NCBI RefSeq assembly: GCF_900187385.1
Contig: NZ_FYEY01000001.1
Location: 2,108,001-2,172,000, forward strand
DNA: 64,000 nt
Origin: Streptomyces sp. 2114.4
GTDB lineage: Bacteria > Actinomycetota > Actinomycetes > Streptomycetales > Streptomycetaceae
Reading direction: 5' to 3'
The notes under the pieces are model-generated. The model saw nothing but the letters and a program-made list of their open reading frames with translations. It did no database searches and was not told the origin of the DNA. This document shows positions 9,354 to 17,697 of this stretch, one piece after another. Positions within the stretch are counted from its first letter, which is position 1. Each line of letters begins with the position of its first letter. The position numbers were made by a program, and so were the translations under genes.

Positions 9354-9872
9354 ATGGACGAGACGGAGTTCTGGGAACTGATCGACGGTTCCCGCGAGGC
9401 CGCCGCGGGCGACCCGGAGGAGCAGGCCGACGCGCTGGTCGAGCGGCTCCTCGGGCTCGACCCGGATGCCGTCGTGGACTTCGCCCGCCACTTCGAGGCC
9501 CGCTACAACCGGGCGTACTCCTGGGATCTGTGGGCCGCGGCCTCGGTGCTGCTCGGCGGCGCCGGTGACGACGCCTTCGACTACTTCCGCTGCTGGCTGA
9601 TCGCCCAGGGCCGGGAGGTCTTCGAGGGCGCGCTGCACGACCCCGACCAGCTCGCCGAGCTGCTGGACGACTTCGACGAGGCGGTGGACGGCGACGCCGA
9701 GGAGCTGGGCTATGCGGCCGACGAGGCGTACGAGCAGCTGACCGGCGGGGTGATGCCGGACCTGGGGCTGCCCCCGCCGCCCCGCGAACCGGTCGGCACG
9801 TACCTGGACTTCGACGACGACCGGACCATGGCGGAGCGCTTCCCCACCCTCTGGGACCGTTTCAGGCCGTAG
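9354..9872 (+). CDS. DUF4240 domain protein
   Basis: 172-residue acidic cytoplasmic protein starting MDETEFWELIDGSREAA, the typical DUF4240 N-terminus (EFW.LI). It ends in a tail of the type seen in Streptomyces members (MAERFPTLWDRFRP). ATG 9354 has ctggagcg upstream. No catalytic motif, signal peptide or membrane segment is visible. DUF4240 has no established function; it is common in Streptomyces near immunity-like or housekeeping genes. It is divergent from the membrane protein on its left and separated from the SDR-like gene on its right by ~85 bp. Confidence 0.82.
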   Translation: MDETEFWELIDGSREAAAGDPEEQADALVERLLGLDPDAVVDFARHFEARYNRAYSWDLWAAASVLLGGAGDDAFDYFRCWLIAQGREVFEGALHDPDQLAELLDDFDEAVDGDAEELGYAADEAYEQLTGGVMPDLGLPPPPREPVGTYLDFDDDRTMAERFPTLWDRFRP

Positions 9873-9956
9873 CCACGGGGCCGTTCGCACCGGGGCGCGG
9901 CGGGCCGGGCCCACGGGGTGCCACCGCCGGTCCGTCGCTGCGGGCAGTATGGCCTC

Positions 9957-10871
9957 ATGCGGATCGCGATCACCGGCTCGACCGGACTCATCGGCACGGC
10001 GCTCGTACGGTCTCTGAGGGCTGGGGGCACCTCCCGGGCCGAAGGCCCAGGGGGAGGCCATGACGTCGTGCGGCTCGTACGGCGCGCGCCCAGGGCCGCC
10101 GACGAGGTGCGCTGGGACCCCGGGCGCCAGGAGGTCGACACGGCCGGGCTGGCCGGCTGCGAGGCCGTCGTCCACCTGGCCGGCGCCGGGGTCGGCGACC
10201 ACCGGTGGACGGCCGCCTACAAGCAGGAGATCCGCGACAGCCGGGTCCTGGGCACCCGGGCCCTCGCCTCGGCCCTCGCCGCCATGGACACCCCGCCGCG
10301 CGTCTTGGTGTGCGGCAGCGCGATCGGCTACTACGGCGACACCGGCGACCGGCGGACGGACGAGAGCGCGCCGGCCGGCCGCGGGTTCCTGCCGGAGGTC
10401 TGCGTGGCCTGGGAGGACGCCGCGAAGCCGGCCCAGGACGCGGGCATCCGTACCGTCTTCGCCCGCACCGGTCTGGTCGTGGCACGCTCCGGCGGCGCCT
10501 GGGGCCGGCTCTTCCCCGTCTTCCGGCTCGGTCTGGGCGGCCGGCTCGGCGACGGCAGCCAGTACTGGAGCTTCATCTCCCTGGAGGACCACATCCGGGC
10601 GCTCCGCCACCTCATCGACACCGAGGACCTGGCCGGTCCGGTCAACCTCACGGCCCCGGAGCCGGTCACCAACCGTGAGGTCACCGCCGTGATGGGCCAT
10701 GTCCTGGGCCGGCCCACGCTCTTCACCGTGCCGGCGCCGGTCCTGCGGGCCGCCCTGGGCGAGTTCGCGGACGATGTGCTGGGCAGTCAGCGGGTCATTC
10801 CGCGGCGGCTGCTGGACTCCGGGTTCACGTTCGCCCATCCGCGCATCATCGAGGCGGTCCGGGCCGCGTAG
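9957..10871 (+). CDS. NAD-dependent epimerase/dehydratase, TIGR01777/YfcH family (DUF1731)
   Basis: 304-residue extended-SDR-like protein. The N-terminal cofactor motif is MRIAITGSTGLIGTALVRSL, with VVHLAGAGV and GSAIGYYGDTGDR in the middle. The C-terminal DUF1731 segment ends in VIPRRLLDSGFTFAHP, diagnostic of the family. Function in bacteria is unsettled; an NAD(P)-dependent role is presumed. Between SLRAGG and HDVVRL the protein carries about ten extra residues (TSRAEGPGGG) encoded by a REP-like element at 10021-10058 that has landed in frame after the first alpha helix. The frame is kept and the rest is intact, so the protein is probably made. Start ATG 9957; the ribosome site is weak. 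Confidence 0.87.
   Translation: MRIAITGSTGLIGTALVRSLRAGGTSRAEGPGGGHDVVRLVRRAPRAADEVRWDPGRQEVDTAGLAGCEAVVHLAGAGVGDHRWTAAYKQEIRDSRVLGTRALASALAAMDTPPRVLVCGSAIGYYGDTGDRRTDESAPAGRGFLPEVCVAWEDAAKPAQDAGIRTVFARTGLVVARSGGAWGRLFPVFRLGLGGRLGDGSQYWSFISLEDHIRALRHLIDTEDLAGPVNLTAPEPVTNREVTAVMGHVLGRPTLFTVPAPVLRAALGEFADDVLGSQRVIPRRLLDSGFTFAHPRIIEAVRAA
10021..10058. repeat. REP-like element inside a coding sequence
   Basis: ctgggggcacctcccgggcc followed by gaaggcccagggggagg closely matches the inner part of the intergenic element at 4719-4773 read on the other strand (gggggcacctccc, ggccgaaggc, gggggag). Here it lies in frame within the SDR-like gene. Confidence 0.7.
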
Positions 10872-11013
10872 CGTTCCGGGCCGCGCAGCGGCTGGGTCGC
10901 GCAGCCGTCCGCGGCGGGGGCATTCGCGTCCTGCGGTCATCCGCACCGCGAAGTCGTCCGCGTCACACCGTCGTCCGGGCGGCATAGCCGCGGGGCCACA
11001 CGGGAAGCTTTGG

Positions 11014-11041
11014 CCAAGGGGCGCGTCGACGCGCCCCTTGG
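11014..11041. terminator. 28-bp perfect palindrome, probable terminator
   Basis: Arms ccaaggggcgcgtc and gacgcgccccttgg form a perfect, loop-free 28-bp palindrome ~140 bp after the SDR-like stop. It is not followed by a T run on either strand, so a protein-binding site remains possible. The rest of 10872-11163 shows no gene. Confidence 0.5.
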
Positions 11042-11163
11042 ACGCCCCCTCGAACGCACCGCCGCCTCCTGCCGACCTCGCACGCCTCATCTCGGTATCC
11101 CCCATGGCGGCACCGGGCACGACAGGGGCGCGCCGCCGTTGGGACCGACCTCGGGAGGGGCAT

Positions 11164-12564
11164 GTGCTGCGTACCGCATCGGCCGTGGACGTCGTCATCG
11201 TGGGGGCCGGTCCGGCCGGACTCGCCGCCGCCCGTCATCTGACCGGGGCGGGGGTGTCCGTCACGGTCCTGGAGGCCGCGCCACGGATCGGCGGCCGGTC
11301 CGCCACCGACCACCTCGACGGCTTCCGGCTGGACCGCTACGGCCGGCCGCTGGCCGTCTCCGCCGCAGAGCTGTGCCGTACCCCGGGCCTCGGCGAACTG
11401 ACGCTCCGTCCGTTCGCGCCCGGTCTGAGCCTCCATAACGGGCAGCGGGCACAGCGCGTCAGCGCGCCCCGGAGCGCGAAGGCTGCGCTGTCCGCGGCCC
11501 GCGCCCTCTCGCGCGCCGACCGCCGCACGGAACGCCGGACGGAGCGTCAGACCGTCCGCCTCACCGATCGGCGGACCGCGCCACCCCCGGACGGCCGCCC
11601 GGTCCGCCGTATCGACCGCCGGACGGACCGCCGCGCCGCCGACACCGCCGCCGCTTCCCCCGCCTTCGCCCCGCACGCCCCGCCCGCCGACCGTCCGATC
11701 CACGACGCCCTGGCGAGCCGTCCCGCCTTCCCGCACCGCGGTCATGACGCGCTCCTGCGGCCGCTGCTGACCGCGCTGCTGTGCGATCCAAAGCTGCGCG
11801 GCTCCAGCCGGGGCGCGGCGGCGGCGCTGCGCGCCTACGCCCAGGGCCGGCTGTGGCTGCCGGCCGGCGGCGCCGCGGCCGTCCCCGACCTGCTCGCCGC
11901 CGCTCTGCCGCCCGGCACGGTCCGCACGTCCGTGCAGGTCACCGCCGTCTCCACCACCGGCGTCAGCACCGCGGAGCACGGTCGTATCCCCTGCCGGGCG
12001 GTACTGGTGGCCACCGGCGCGCGGGAGGCGGCCGAGCTGTTGCCGGGGCTGCGGGTGCCGGCCTTCCACCCGGTCGCCGTCCTGCACCACACCGCGGCGG
12101 ACGGGGGCCGCGGCGCGCCGTTGCGTGACACGGCCCTGATCCTCCCGACGGACGGTCCGGTCGCCTACAGCTACGCCGCCGGCGCCATCGACCCCTCCCG
12201 TACGCCGCCGGGCCGGTCGCTGATCACCACGACCGTGCTCGGCGCCGCCGCGATGCTGCCGCTGTCCGTACTGGACAAGACGGTCCGCCCCCAGCTCGAC
12301 CGGATCTACGGTGCGCGCACCGACGACTGGCAGCTGCTGACCGCCCATCACGACCCGTATGCGGTCCCCGCGATGCCGGCGCCGCACGACCCGGAGCGGC
12401 CGGTGCGGGTGCTCTCCGGCCTGTATGTGTGCGGCGATCACCGTGACACCAGCACGCTCCAGGGCGCGCTGAACTCGGGCCGCCGGGCCGCCCGCGCGCT
12501 CCTCCAGGACTTCGGGCTGCCGGCCTTCACCACGGAACCGGACGCCCTGCCCACGGCGGCCTGA
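11164..12564 (+). CDS. FAD-dependent oxidoreductase (amine-oxidase/phytoene-desaturase-like) with a low-complexity insert
   Basis: 466-residue flavoprotein. The dinucleotide-binding motif [21 protein letters not shown] lies at residues ~9-28, followed by IGGRSATD (the RxGGR-type FAD site). The C-terminal FAD block is LYVCGDHRDTSTLQGALNSG, near 420. GTG 11164 is chosen because ggagg lies five bases upstream. Residues ~115-165 are an arginine-rich low-complexity stretch built on degenerate DRRTERRTERQT repeats, not expected in the family and probably a surface loop. The substrate is unknown; the family includes carotenoid desaturases and amine oxidases, but no carotenoid genes are nearby. It is convergent with the NsdA-like gene. 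Confidence 0.82.
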   Translation: MLRTASAVDVVIVGAGPAGLAAARHLTGAGVSVTVLEAAPRIGGRSATDHLDGFRLDRYGRPLAVSAAELCRTPGLGELTLRPFAPGLSLHNGQRAQRVSAPRSAKAALSAARALSRADRRTERRTERQTVRLTDRRTAPPPDGRPVRRIDRRTDRRAADTAAASPAFAPHAPPADRPIHDALASRPAFPHRGHDALLRPLLTALLCDPKLRGSSRGAAAALRAYAQGRLWLPAGGAAAVPDLLAAALPPGTVRTSVQVTAVSTTGVSTAEHGRIPCRAVLVATGAREAAELLPGLRVPAFHPVAVLHHTAADGGRGAPLRDTALILPTDGPVAYSYAAGAIDPSRTPPGRSLITTTVLGAAAMLPLSVLDKTVRPQLDRIYGARTDDWQLLTAHHDPYAVPAMPAPHDPERPVRVLSGLYVCGDHRDTSTLQGALNSGRRAARALLQDFGLPAFTTEPDALPTAA

Positions 12565-12567
12565 ACC

Positions 12568-12623
12568 GGGCGGCCGGGCCCGCCCTCACCCAGGCGGCCG
12601 GGCGGCCGGGCCCGCCCTCACCC
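12568..12623. repeat. 24-bp direct repeat between convergent genes
   Basis: gggcggccgggcccgccctc plus accc occurs at 12568-12591 and again at 12600-12623. The second copy contains the stop codon of the leftward gene. Its internal symmetry (ggccgggcccgcc) may help termination. Confidence 0.6.
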
Positions 12624-14072
12624 CAGCGCCGCCACCCGTTCGCGATATCCCCGTACCGCCGCAGCGTCCCGGTAGGGCTCCAGGCGGCGCTCGAACTCCC
12701 TGACGTACTCATGGGCCCGTACGGAGCGCATCTCGGAGGCCTGGAGCGCCGCCTCGGCACCCAGCGTGCAGGCCTGCTCCAGTTCGCCCAGGCCCAGCCG
12801 CGCGGTCGCCAGCACCACCCGGCAGAAAAGCCTGCTGCGGGCGAATCCGGCCGCGCGCAGCTGGAGGGAGCGCTCGGCGTGCTGGGAGGCGGCGCGGTAC
12901 TGCTGGAGGTCGCGGTGGCAGTGCGCCAGTTCGTCGGCGAGCTGCGCCTCGTCGTAGAAGCGCGCCCAGTACGGGGTGTCGTCATTGGGGCGGACGGCCT
13001 CCAGCGCCCGTTCGGCACGGGCCAGCGCCGTGGTGCAGGCCCGGACCTCGCCCAGGACGCCGTGGCCGCGGGCCTCCGCGGAGTGCAGCAGCGCCTGCAC
13101 GGCGGGCGGCGCGCTGCCGCCGATGCCCTGCTGGGCGACCCGCGCCAGCTGCACGGCTTCCCTGCCGTGCCCCAGGTAGACGGCCTGCCTGCTCATCGTC
13201 ACCAGGACGTAGGACCCGTACGCCCGGTCCCCGGCGGCCTGGGCCAGCCGCAGGGCCTGGACGAAGTACCGCTGGGCCAGCCCATGGGCCGCGATGTCGT
13301 ACGAGGTCCAGCCGGCCAGCCGGGTCAGATCGGCGGCGGCGGCGAAGAGCCGGCGGCCGGTGGCCTCGCCGTAGCTGCCGCGGAGCATCGGCTCGGCCTC
13401 GTGCTCCAGATAGCGCACCAGGGCCTGGCGGGCGTGGCCGCCGCCGTAGGCGTGGTCCAGCGCCCGGAACAGCTCGCCGACCGAGCGCAGCGCCGCGATG
13501 TCGCCGGAGGTGACCTTGGAGCCCTGGGTGCGGTCGACGCGGTCGGTGCGGCGTTGCCGGGGCACGGTGACCCGGCCCTGTGCGGGTACCCGGCCCGCGC
13601 CGTCGCCGTTGGTCTCGCCGCGGGCGACCCGTTCGTCGGCGCGGCCGATCAGCCAGTCCCGGCTGGGCACCACGAGCCCGGCCGGGGTGAAGGCGATCTT
13701 GCGGAGCTCGGCGTGGCTGCCGGAGTCCTTGCGCCACAGGCCGCTGACGATGTCCACCGCCTCGCTGGGACTCGCGGCGAATTCCAGCCCGGCGTACACC
13801 GGCGCACAGGCGTCCAGGCCGAGGTCCTGGGCGGACAGCCGGCGCCCCAGCCGGCGGGTGAACACCTCCGCGATCAGGGCGGGGGTGGTGCCTCTGGGCT
13901 GCTGGCCGCGCAGCCAGCGGGTCACCGACGTCTTGTCGTACCGCAGATCGAGGCCGTGCTCGATGCCGAGCTGATCCACCCGTCTGGCCAGCCCGGCATT
14001 GGAGAATCCCGCCTCGGCGATGAGCGCGGCGAGCTGGCGGTTGGGGGTGTGGTGCGGGGGTCGTTCCGTCAT
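12618..14072 (-). CDS. NsdA-like regulator with TPR-type C-terminus
   Basis: 484-residue cytoplasmic protein. The N-terminus (PNRQLAALIAEAGFSNAGLA, then KTSVTRWLRGQQPRGTTP) is an XRE-like helix-turn-helix variant. The C-terminal two thirds is helical and repeat-like, with TPR character (ALRLAQAAGDRAYGSYVLVT, ALLHSAEARGHGVLGEVRAC, LARAERALEAV). This architecture matches the NsdA family of Streptomyces, which includes a negative regulator of antibiotic production and sporulation; naming it nsdA itself would overreach because several paralogues exist. Start ATG 14072, with aggaga upstream at a slightly long spacing. It is divergent from lipB across a ~275-bp region that holds the lipB promoter. 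Confidence 0.8.
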   Translation of the reverse strand: MTERPPHHTPNRQLAALIAEAGFSNAGLARRVDQLGIEHGLDLRYDKTSVTRWLRGQQPRGTTPALIAEVFTRRLGRRLSAQDLGLDACAPVYAGLEFAASPSEAVDIVSGLWRKDSGSHAELRKIAFTPAGLVVPSRDWLIGRADERVARGETNGDGAGRVPAQGRVTVPRQRRTDRVDRTQGSKVTSGDIAALRSVGELFRALDHAYGGGHARQALVRYLEHEAEPMLRGSYGEATGRRLFAAAADLTRLAGWTSYDIAAHGLAQRYFVQALRLAQAAGDRAYGSYVLVTMSRQAVYLGHGREAVQLARVAQQGIGGSAPPAVQALLHSAEARGHGVLGEVRACTTALARAERALEAVRPNDDTPYWARFYDEAQLADELAHCHRDLQQYRAASQHAERSLQLRAAGFARSRLFCRVVLATARLGLGELEQACTLGAEAALQASEMRSVRAHEYVREFERRLEPYRDAAAVRGYRERVAALG

Positions 14073-14307
14073 CAGCTTTACCGGTCTCCTGCCTTCCGGG
14101 CCGCTGCCGGGTTCGGCGGACCCTGTCCGGCATGCTCATTCGCCCTTGTGGAACGGCGTGAATGTAACGGCCTTCGGCGCCCCGATCACCGCCTCCTTCC
14201 CGCGTTCATCCGATCGTGTGAGCAGGGGCGGGAGGGGCGGACACCGGCCGCCTGCGGGGACCGGGAGGGGCGGCCGTACAGTGGCATGGGCGCGAAGTGG
14301 CATCAAC

Positions 14308-14325
14308 GTTGCAGCAAAGTGCAAC
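14308..14325. promoter_or_regulatory. Inverted repeat in the lipB upstream region
   Basis: GTTGCA, gcaaag, TGCAAC: perfect 6-bp arms 22 bp before the lipB start codon. It could be an operator or part of the 5' leader. The remainder of 14073-14347 is non-coding with no other clear signal. Confidence 0.35.
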
Positions 14326-14347
14326 AGAGGTTCGAAGAGGAGCTGCC

Positions 14348-15163
14348 GTGACTGCGATCTCTCGGGGGGAGACCCCCGTACCCGAGGGGCTGCGCTTTGT
14401 GCATCTGGGCTTCGGCGCCGACGCCGTCGAGTACACCTCGGCATGGCAGGAGCAGCGCCGGGTGCACGCCGCCCGGTTCGCCGACGAGCTGCCCGACACC
14501 TGCCTGCTGCTGGAGCACCAGGCCGTCTACACCGCGGGACGCCGTACGGCCGACGAGGAGCGTCCGCTGGACGGGACACCGGTCGTCGACGTGGACCGCG
14601 GCGGGAAGATCACCTGGCACGGGCCCGGCCAGCTGGTGGGCTACCCCATCCAGAAGCTGCCGCGCCCGGTGGACGTCGTGGCCCATGTCCGCCGCCTGGA
14701 GGAGGCGCTGATCCGGGTCTGCGCCGAGTTCGGCGTGGAGGGCACCCGGATCGAGGGCCGCAGCGGGGTGTGGGTCCTGGGCGACCCCGTCGAGGAGCGG
14801 GCGGCCCTGGGCGGGCTGAACCTCGACTTCGACCCGCGGCTGACGGACGAGCTGTTCGACCCGCGGCTCAGCGGGCCGGAGTACGCACCGTCCAACGCCG
14901 GCCAGCGCCGCGAGGACCGCAAGCTCGCCGCGATCGGCATCCGCGTCGCCAAGGGCGTCACGATGCACGGCTTCGCGCTGAACGTGAATCCGGACAACAC
15001 CTCGTTCGACAAGATCGTGCCGTGCGGCATCCGGGACGCCGGCGTCGCCTCGCTCGCGGGCGAGCTGGGCCGCGAGATCACCATCGCCGAGGTACTGCCC
15101 GTCGCCGAGAAACATCTGCGGGACGTCCTGGAGGGCGCCGAACTGCTCCCCCGCGCGGTCTGA
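14348..15163 (+). CDS. lipB: Octanoyl-[acyl-carrier-protein]:protein N-octanoyltransferase
   Basis: Transfers the octanoyl group from ACP to the lipoyl domains of the pyruvate and 2-oxoglutarate dehydrogenase E2 and glycine-cleavage H proteins: step one of lipoate synthesis. 271 residues. The family signature [17 protein letters not shown] is present, as are the invariant Lys ([10 protein letters not shown]) and Cys (IVPCGI) of the thioester dyad. Start GTG 14348 has gaggag upstream. The ~25-residue [12 protein letters not shown]...[11 protein letters not shown] insert after GVWVLG is usual in Streptomyces LipB. lipA follows 186 bp downstream on the same strand. The two E2/E1 genes at 1-4.3 kb encode its likely substrate complexes. 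Confidence 0.96.
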   Translation: MTAISRGETPVPEGLRFVHLGFGADAVEYTSAWQEQRRVHAARFADELPDTCLLLEHQAVYTAGRRTADEERPLDGTPVVDVDRGGKITWHGPGQLVGYPIQKLPRPVDVVAHVRRLEEALIRVCAEFGVEGTRIEGRSGVWVLGDPVEERAALGGLNLDFDPRLTDELFDPRLSGPEYAPSNAGQRREDRKLAAIGIRVAKGVTMHGFALNVNPDNTSFDKIVPCGIRDAGVASLAGELGREITIAEVLPVAEKHLRDVLEGAELLPRAV

Positions 15164-15263
15164 CCGCACGGTCGCCGGCCCGGCCGTACGGGGCCGGACG
15201 GCCGCCCGGCCGGCACCCTCTCCGGGGCCGCCGGGAATGCCACCCCGCCATACGGGGTTGCTC

Positions 15264-15308
15264 CGCACGTAAAGACGTGCGAATCAACGGGCGTACCCTG
15301 GTGTACGC
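15264..15308 (+). promoter_or_regulatory. Two small hairpins between lipB and lipA
   Basis: CGCACGT-aaag-ACGTGCG at 15264-15281 and GCGTAC-cctggt-GTACGC at 15291-15308 lie just before lipA. No T run follows, so they are more likely leader-RNA structure or operators than a terminator. Confidence 0.35.
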
Positions 15309-15349
15309 CGAAGAAACGAATGCTGCGTAAGCAGGAAGGGGCGCCGGTC

Positions 15350-16300
15350 GTGTCCGCAGTCGCACCCGACGGACGCAAGATGCTGCGCCTGGAGGTCCGG
15401 AACAGCCAGACCCCCATCGAGCGCAAGCCCGAGTGGATCAAGACCCGGGCGAAGATGGGTCCCGAGTACAACCACCTCCAGGGCCTGGTCAAGAGCGAGG
15501 GTCTGCACACGGTCTGCCAGGAGGCGGGCTGTCCCAACATCTTCGAATGCTGGGAGGACCGCGAGGCGACCTTCCTCATCGGCGGTGACCAGTGCACCCG
15601 CCGCTGCGACTTCTGCCAGATCGACACCGGCAAGCCGCAGGAGCTGGACCGCGACGAGCCCCGCCGGGTCGCCGAGTCCGTGCAGACCATGGGCCTGAAG
15701 TACGCCACGATCACCGGCGTCGCGCGCGACGACCTGGACGACGGCGGCGCCTGGCTCTACGCCGAGACCGTCCGGCAGATCCACGCCGCGATGCCCGACA
15801 CCGGCGTCGAGCTGCTGATCCCCGACTTCAACGCGGTCCCCGAGCAGCTGGCCGAGGTCTTCTCCTCCCGCCCCCAGGTCCTGGCGCACAACGTCGAGAC
15901 CGTCCCGCGCATCTTCAAGCGGATCCGCCCCGGCTTCCGCTACGAGCGCTCGCTGGAGGTCATCTCCAAGTCCCGCGAGGCCGGTCTGGTGACCAAGTCC
16001 AACCTGATCCTGGGCATGGGCGAGGAGCGCGAGGAGATCAGCCAGGCGCTGCAGGACCTGTACGACGCGGGCTGCGAGCTGATCACGATCACCCAGTACC
16101 TGCGCCCCTCCGTGCGCCACCACCCCATCGAGCGCTGGGTCAAGCCCGCCGAGTTCGTGGAGCTCCAGGAGGAGGCCGAGGAGATCGGCTACGCCGGCGT
16201 GATGTCCGGCCCGCTGGTCCGCTCCTCCTACCGCGCCGGCCGCCTCTACCAGCAGGCCATGGAGCGGCGCGAGGCCGAGGCGTCCAGTCAGGCGGTTTGA
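15350..16300 (+). CDS. lipA: Lipoyl synthase (radical SAM)
   Basis: Inserts two sulfurs into octanoyl groups made by LipB, using radical SAM chemistry with two Fe4S4 clusters. 316 residues. The radical SAM cluster motif CTRRCDFC and the N-terminal auxiliary-cluster cysteines ([13 protein letters not shown], CxxxxxCxxxxxC) are all present, and the C-terminal SSYRAG serine motif is intact. GTG 15350 is preferred (aggaagg upstream, giving the typical [20 protein letters not shown] start); an ATG at 15320 is in frame but lacks a ribosome site. Confidence 0.97.
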   Translation: MSAVAPDGRKMLRLEVRNSQTPIERKPEWIKTRAKMGPEYNHLQGLVKSEGLHTVCQEAGCPNIFECWEDREATFLIGGDQCTRRCDFCQIDTGKPQELDRDEPRRVAESVQTMGLKYATITGVARDDLDDGGAWLYAETVRQIHAAMPDTGVELLIPDFNAVPEQLAEVFSSRPQVLAHNVETVPRIFKRIRPGFRYERSLEVISKSREAGLVTKSNLILGMGEEREEISQALQDLYDAGCELITITQYLRPSVRHHPIERWVKPAEFVELQEEAEEIGYAGVMSGPLVRSSYRAGRLYQQAMERREAEASSQAV

Positions 16301-16511
16301 CTTCCCCGGCGCGCCGTCTTGTGAATCGTGGCACATGCTGGGGACGCGGCCCGCACTCCTCCTTCCGGGGGGCGTGGGGGCCGCGTCAACGTTTCATCGG
16401 TGTTTGACCGGCAGGTCATCCGTTGGTAACACCTTTCCGTGACGATGGATGCACGTACCGCTCCCGCACCTACTCCTGCTTCTCCGAACGAATCAGAGGG
16501 AGTCACCCACC

Positions 16512-16730
16512 ATGCAGGCCGCGCCGCTCCGCGCCAATCCCGCCCTCCCCATCCCTTCGGTCACCGGTGCGCTGCGCGCCGTCGAGGCCGTTCTGATGCG
16601 CGGCGGACAGCGCACCGCCCGTCGTAACGCCTGGACATCGGTCCTGGAGGACCGTCGCCGCGCCAAGGACCGTCACGAGGCCGGGTACGTACTGGAGGCC
16701 GCGGCGACCCAGCGCCCGCACGCCACGTAG
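16512..16730 (+). CDS. Small conserved protein downstream of lipA
   Basis: 72-residue basic cytoplasmic protein (MQAAPLRANPALPIPSVTGA, then RAVEAVLMRGGQRTARRNAW). Similar small ORFs sit between lipA and the DUF4191 gene in other Streptomyces, from memory. ATG 16512 has gagggag at a good distance. No domain, signal or membrane segment is visible; it is Arg/Ala-rich and probably helical. Its TAG stop overlaps the predicted -10 of the next gene. Function unknown. Confidence 0.75.
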   Translation: MQAAPLRANPALPIPSVTGALRAVEAVLMRGGQRTARRNAWTSVLEDRRRAKDRHEAGYVLEAAATQRPHAT

Positions 16731-16733
16731 ACT
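16728..16733 (+). promoter_or_regulatory. Predicted -10 element for a leaderless DUF4191 transcript
   Basis: TAGACT ends seven bases before ATG 16741, and there is no Shine-Dalgarno sequence. This TAnnnT plus 6-7 bp plus ATG spacing is the common arrangement of leaderless actinobacterial mRNAs. The first three bases are the stop codon of the preceding gene. Confidence 0.5.
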
Positions 16734-16740
16734 GCGCTGT

Positions 16741-17460
16741 ATGGCGAGGAAGGTAAATGCTGAGGGCGCTGCCGGCGCTGCCGGCGCTGAGAACACCGGG
16801 CGGCTGAAGCAGATCGCCCTGACCTACAAGATGACCCGTCGGGTCGACTCCAAGGTCGGTCTAGTCGTCGCTGGTGTAGGCATCGTCGTATTCGGCGTTC
16901 TCCTTGCCGTCGGCTTCGCGATCGGCCACGAAATCTACGCGGGGATCCTGGGCTTCGTCCTGGCCTTCCTCGCCATGGCGATCGTCTTCGGACGGCGCGC
17001 CGAGCGGGCTGCCTTCGGGCAGATGGAAGGCCAGCCCGGCGCGGCGGCCGCCGTGCTGGACAACGTCGGCCGCGGCTGGACGGTGACCCCCGCGGTGGCC
17101 ATGAACCGCAGCCAGGACGTGGTCCACCGCGCCGTCGGCAAGGCCGGGATCGTGCTGGTCGGCGAGGGCAACCCGAACCGGCTGCGCGGCCTGCTGGCCG
17201 CCGAGAAGAAGCGGATGGCGCGCACCGTCGCCGACGCCCCGGTCCACGACATCATCGTGGGCGACGGCGAGGGCCAGGTGCCGCTGAAGAAGATCCGTAC
17301 GACGCTGCTGAAGCTGCCGCGCGTGCTCCCCGGCGCCCAGGTCACCGCCGTCAACGACCGGCTCAAGGCGCTGGGCGACCTGATGAGCAACATGCCGGTT
17401 CCGAAGGGCCCGATGCCGAAGGGCATGCGCATGCCCAAGGGCGGCGGCAAGACCCGCTGA
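16741..17460 (+). CDS. DUF4191 integral membrane protein
   Basis: 239 residues. A short basic N-terminus (RLKQIALTYKMTRRVD) is followed by two membrane segments (LVVAGVGIVVFGVLLAVGFA at ~40-60 and YAGILGFVLAFLAMAIVFG at ~66-84), then a cytoplasmic domain with FGQMEGQPGAAAAVLDNVGR and a Pro/Lys/Met-rich tail (VPKGPMPKGMRMPKGGG). This is the conserved actinobacterial DUF4191 family found next to lipA. Function is unestablished. No ribosome site precedes ATG; see the predicted leaderless promoter. It converges on the RDD gene. Confidence 0.9.
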   Translation: MARKVNAEGAAGAAGAENTGRLKQIALTYKMTRRVDSKVGLVVAGVGIVVFGVLLAVGFAIGHEIYAGILGFVLAFLAMAIVFGRRAERAAFGQMEGQPGAAAAVLDNVGRGWTVTPAVAMNRSQDVVHRAVGKAGIVLVGEGNPNRLRGLLAAEKKRMARTVADAPVHDIIVGDGEGQVPLKKIRTTLLKLPRVLPGAQVTAVNDRLKALGDLMSNMPVPKGPMPKGMRMPKGGGKTR

Positions 17461-17521
17461 CCGTGACGGCCGGCCGCACCCTCGTCCGGCCGACGGACCC
17501 GACACTCTGACCGAACGATGA

Positions 17522-17551
17522 CGCCCCGGGGCTTGTGACTCCGGGGCGTTT
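17522..17551 (+). terminator. Terminator after the DUF4191 gene
   Basis: Stem cgccccgg / ccggggcg around an 11-base loop, followed by tttcgt, ~60 bp after the stop. Confidence 0.75.
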
Positions 17552-17570
17552 CGTCGTGTGTGTGGGGGGT

Positions 17571-17598
17571 GGGGTGTATGTGGGGGGTGTATGTGGGG
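17571..17598. repeat. G/T-rich direct repeat
   Basis: ggggtgtatgtgggg occurs twice, at 17571-17585 and 17584-17598, inside a wider G/T-rich strand-asymmetric stretch 17556-17605 between convergent genes. It could form G-rich secondary structure; function unknown. Confidence 0.6.
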
Positions 17599-17697
17599 CG
17601 GGCGGACGGAAGCGCCGTATACGGGGAGGGACAGGGGGCGTACAGGCTCAGGTGCCGCCGGGGGCCGTCGGGGTGCCGTCCAGGGCTCGCCCCGGGC

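Noticed and set aside
9273..11198. A ~640-codon minus-strand frame across the DUF4240 and SDR genes
   Set aside because: Overlaps two recognisable plus-strand genes and includes the palindrome at 11014; no homology-like motifs.
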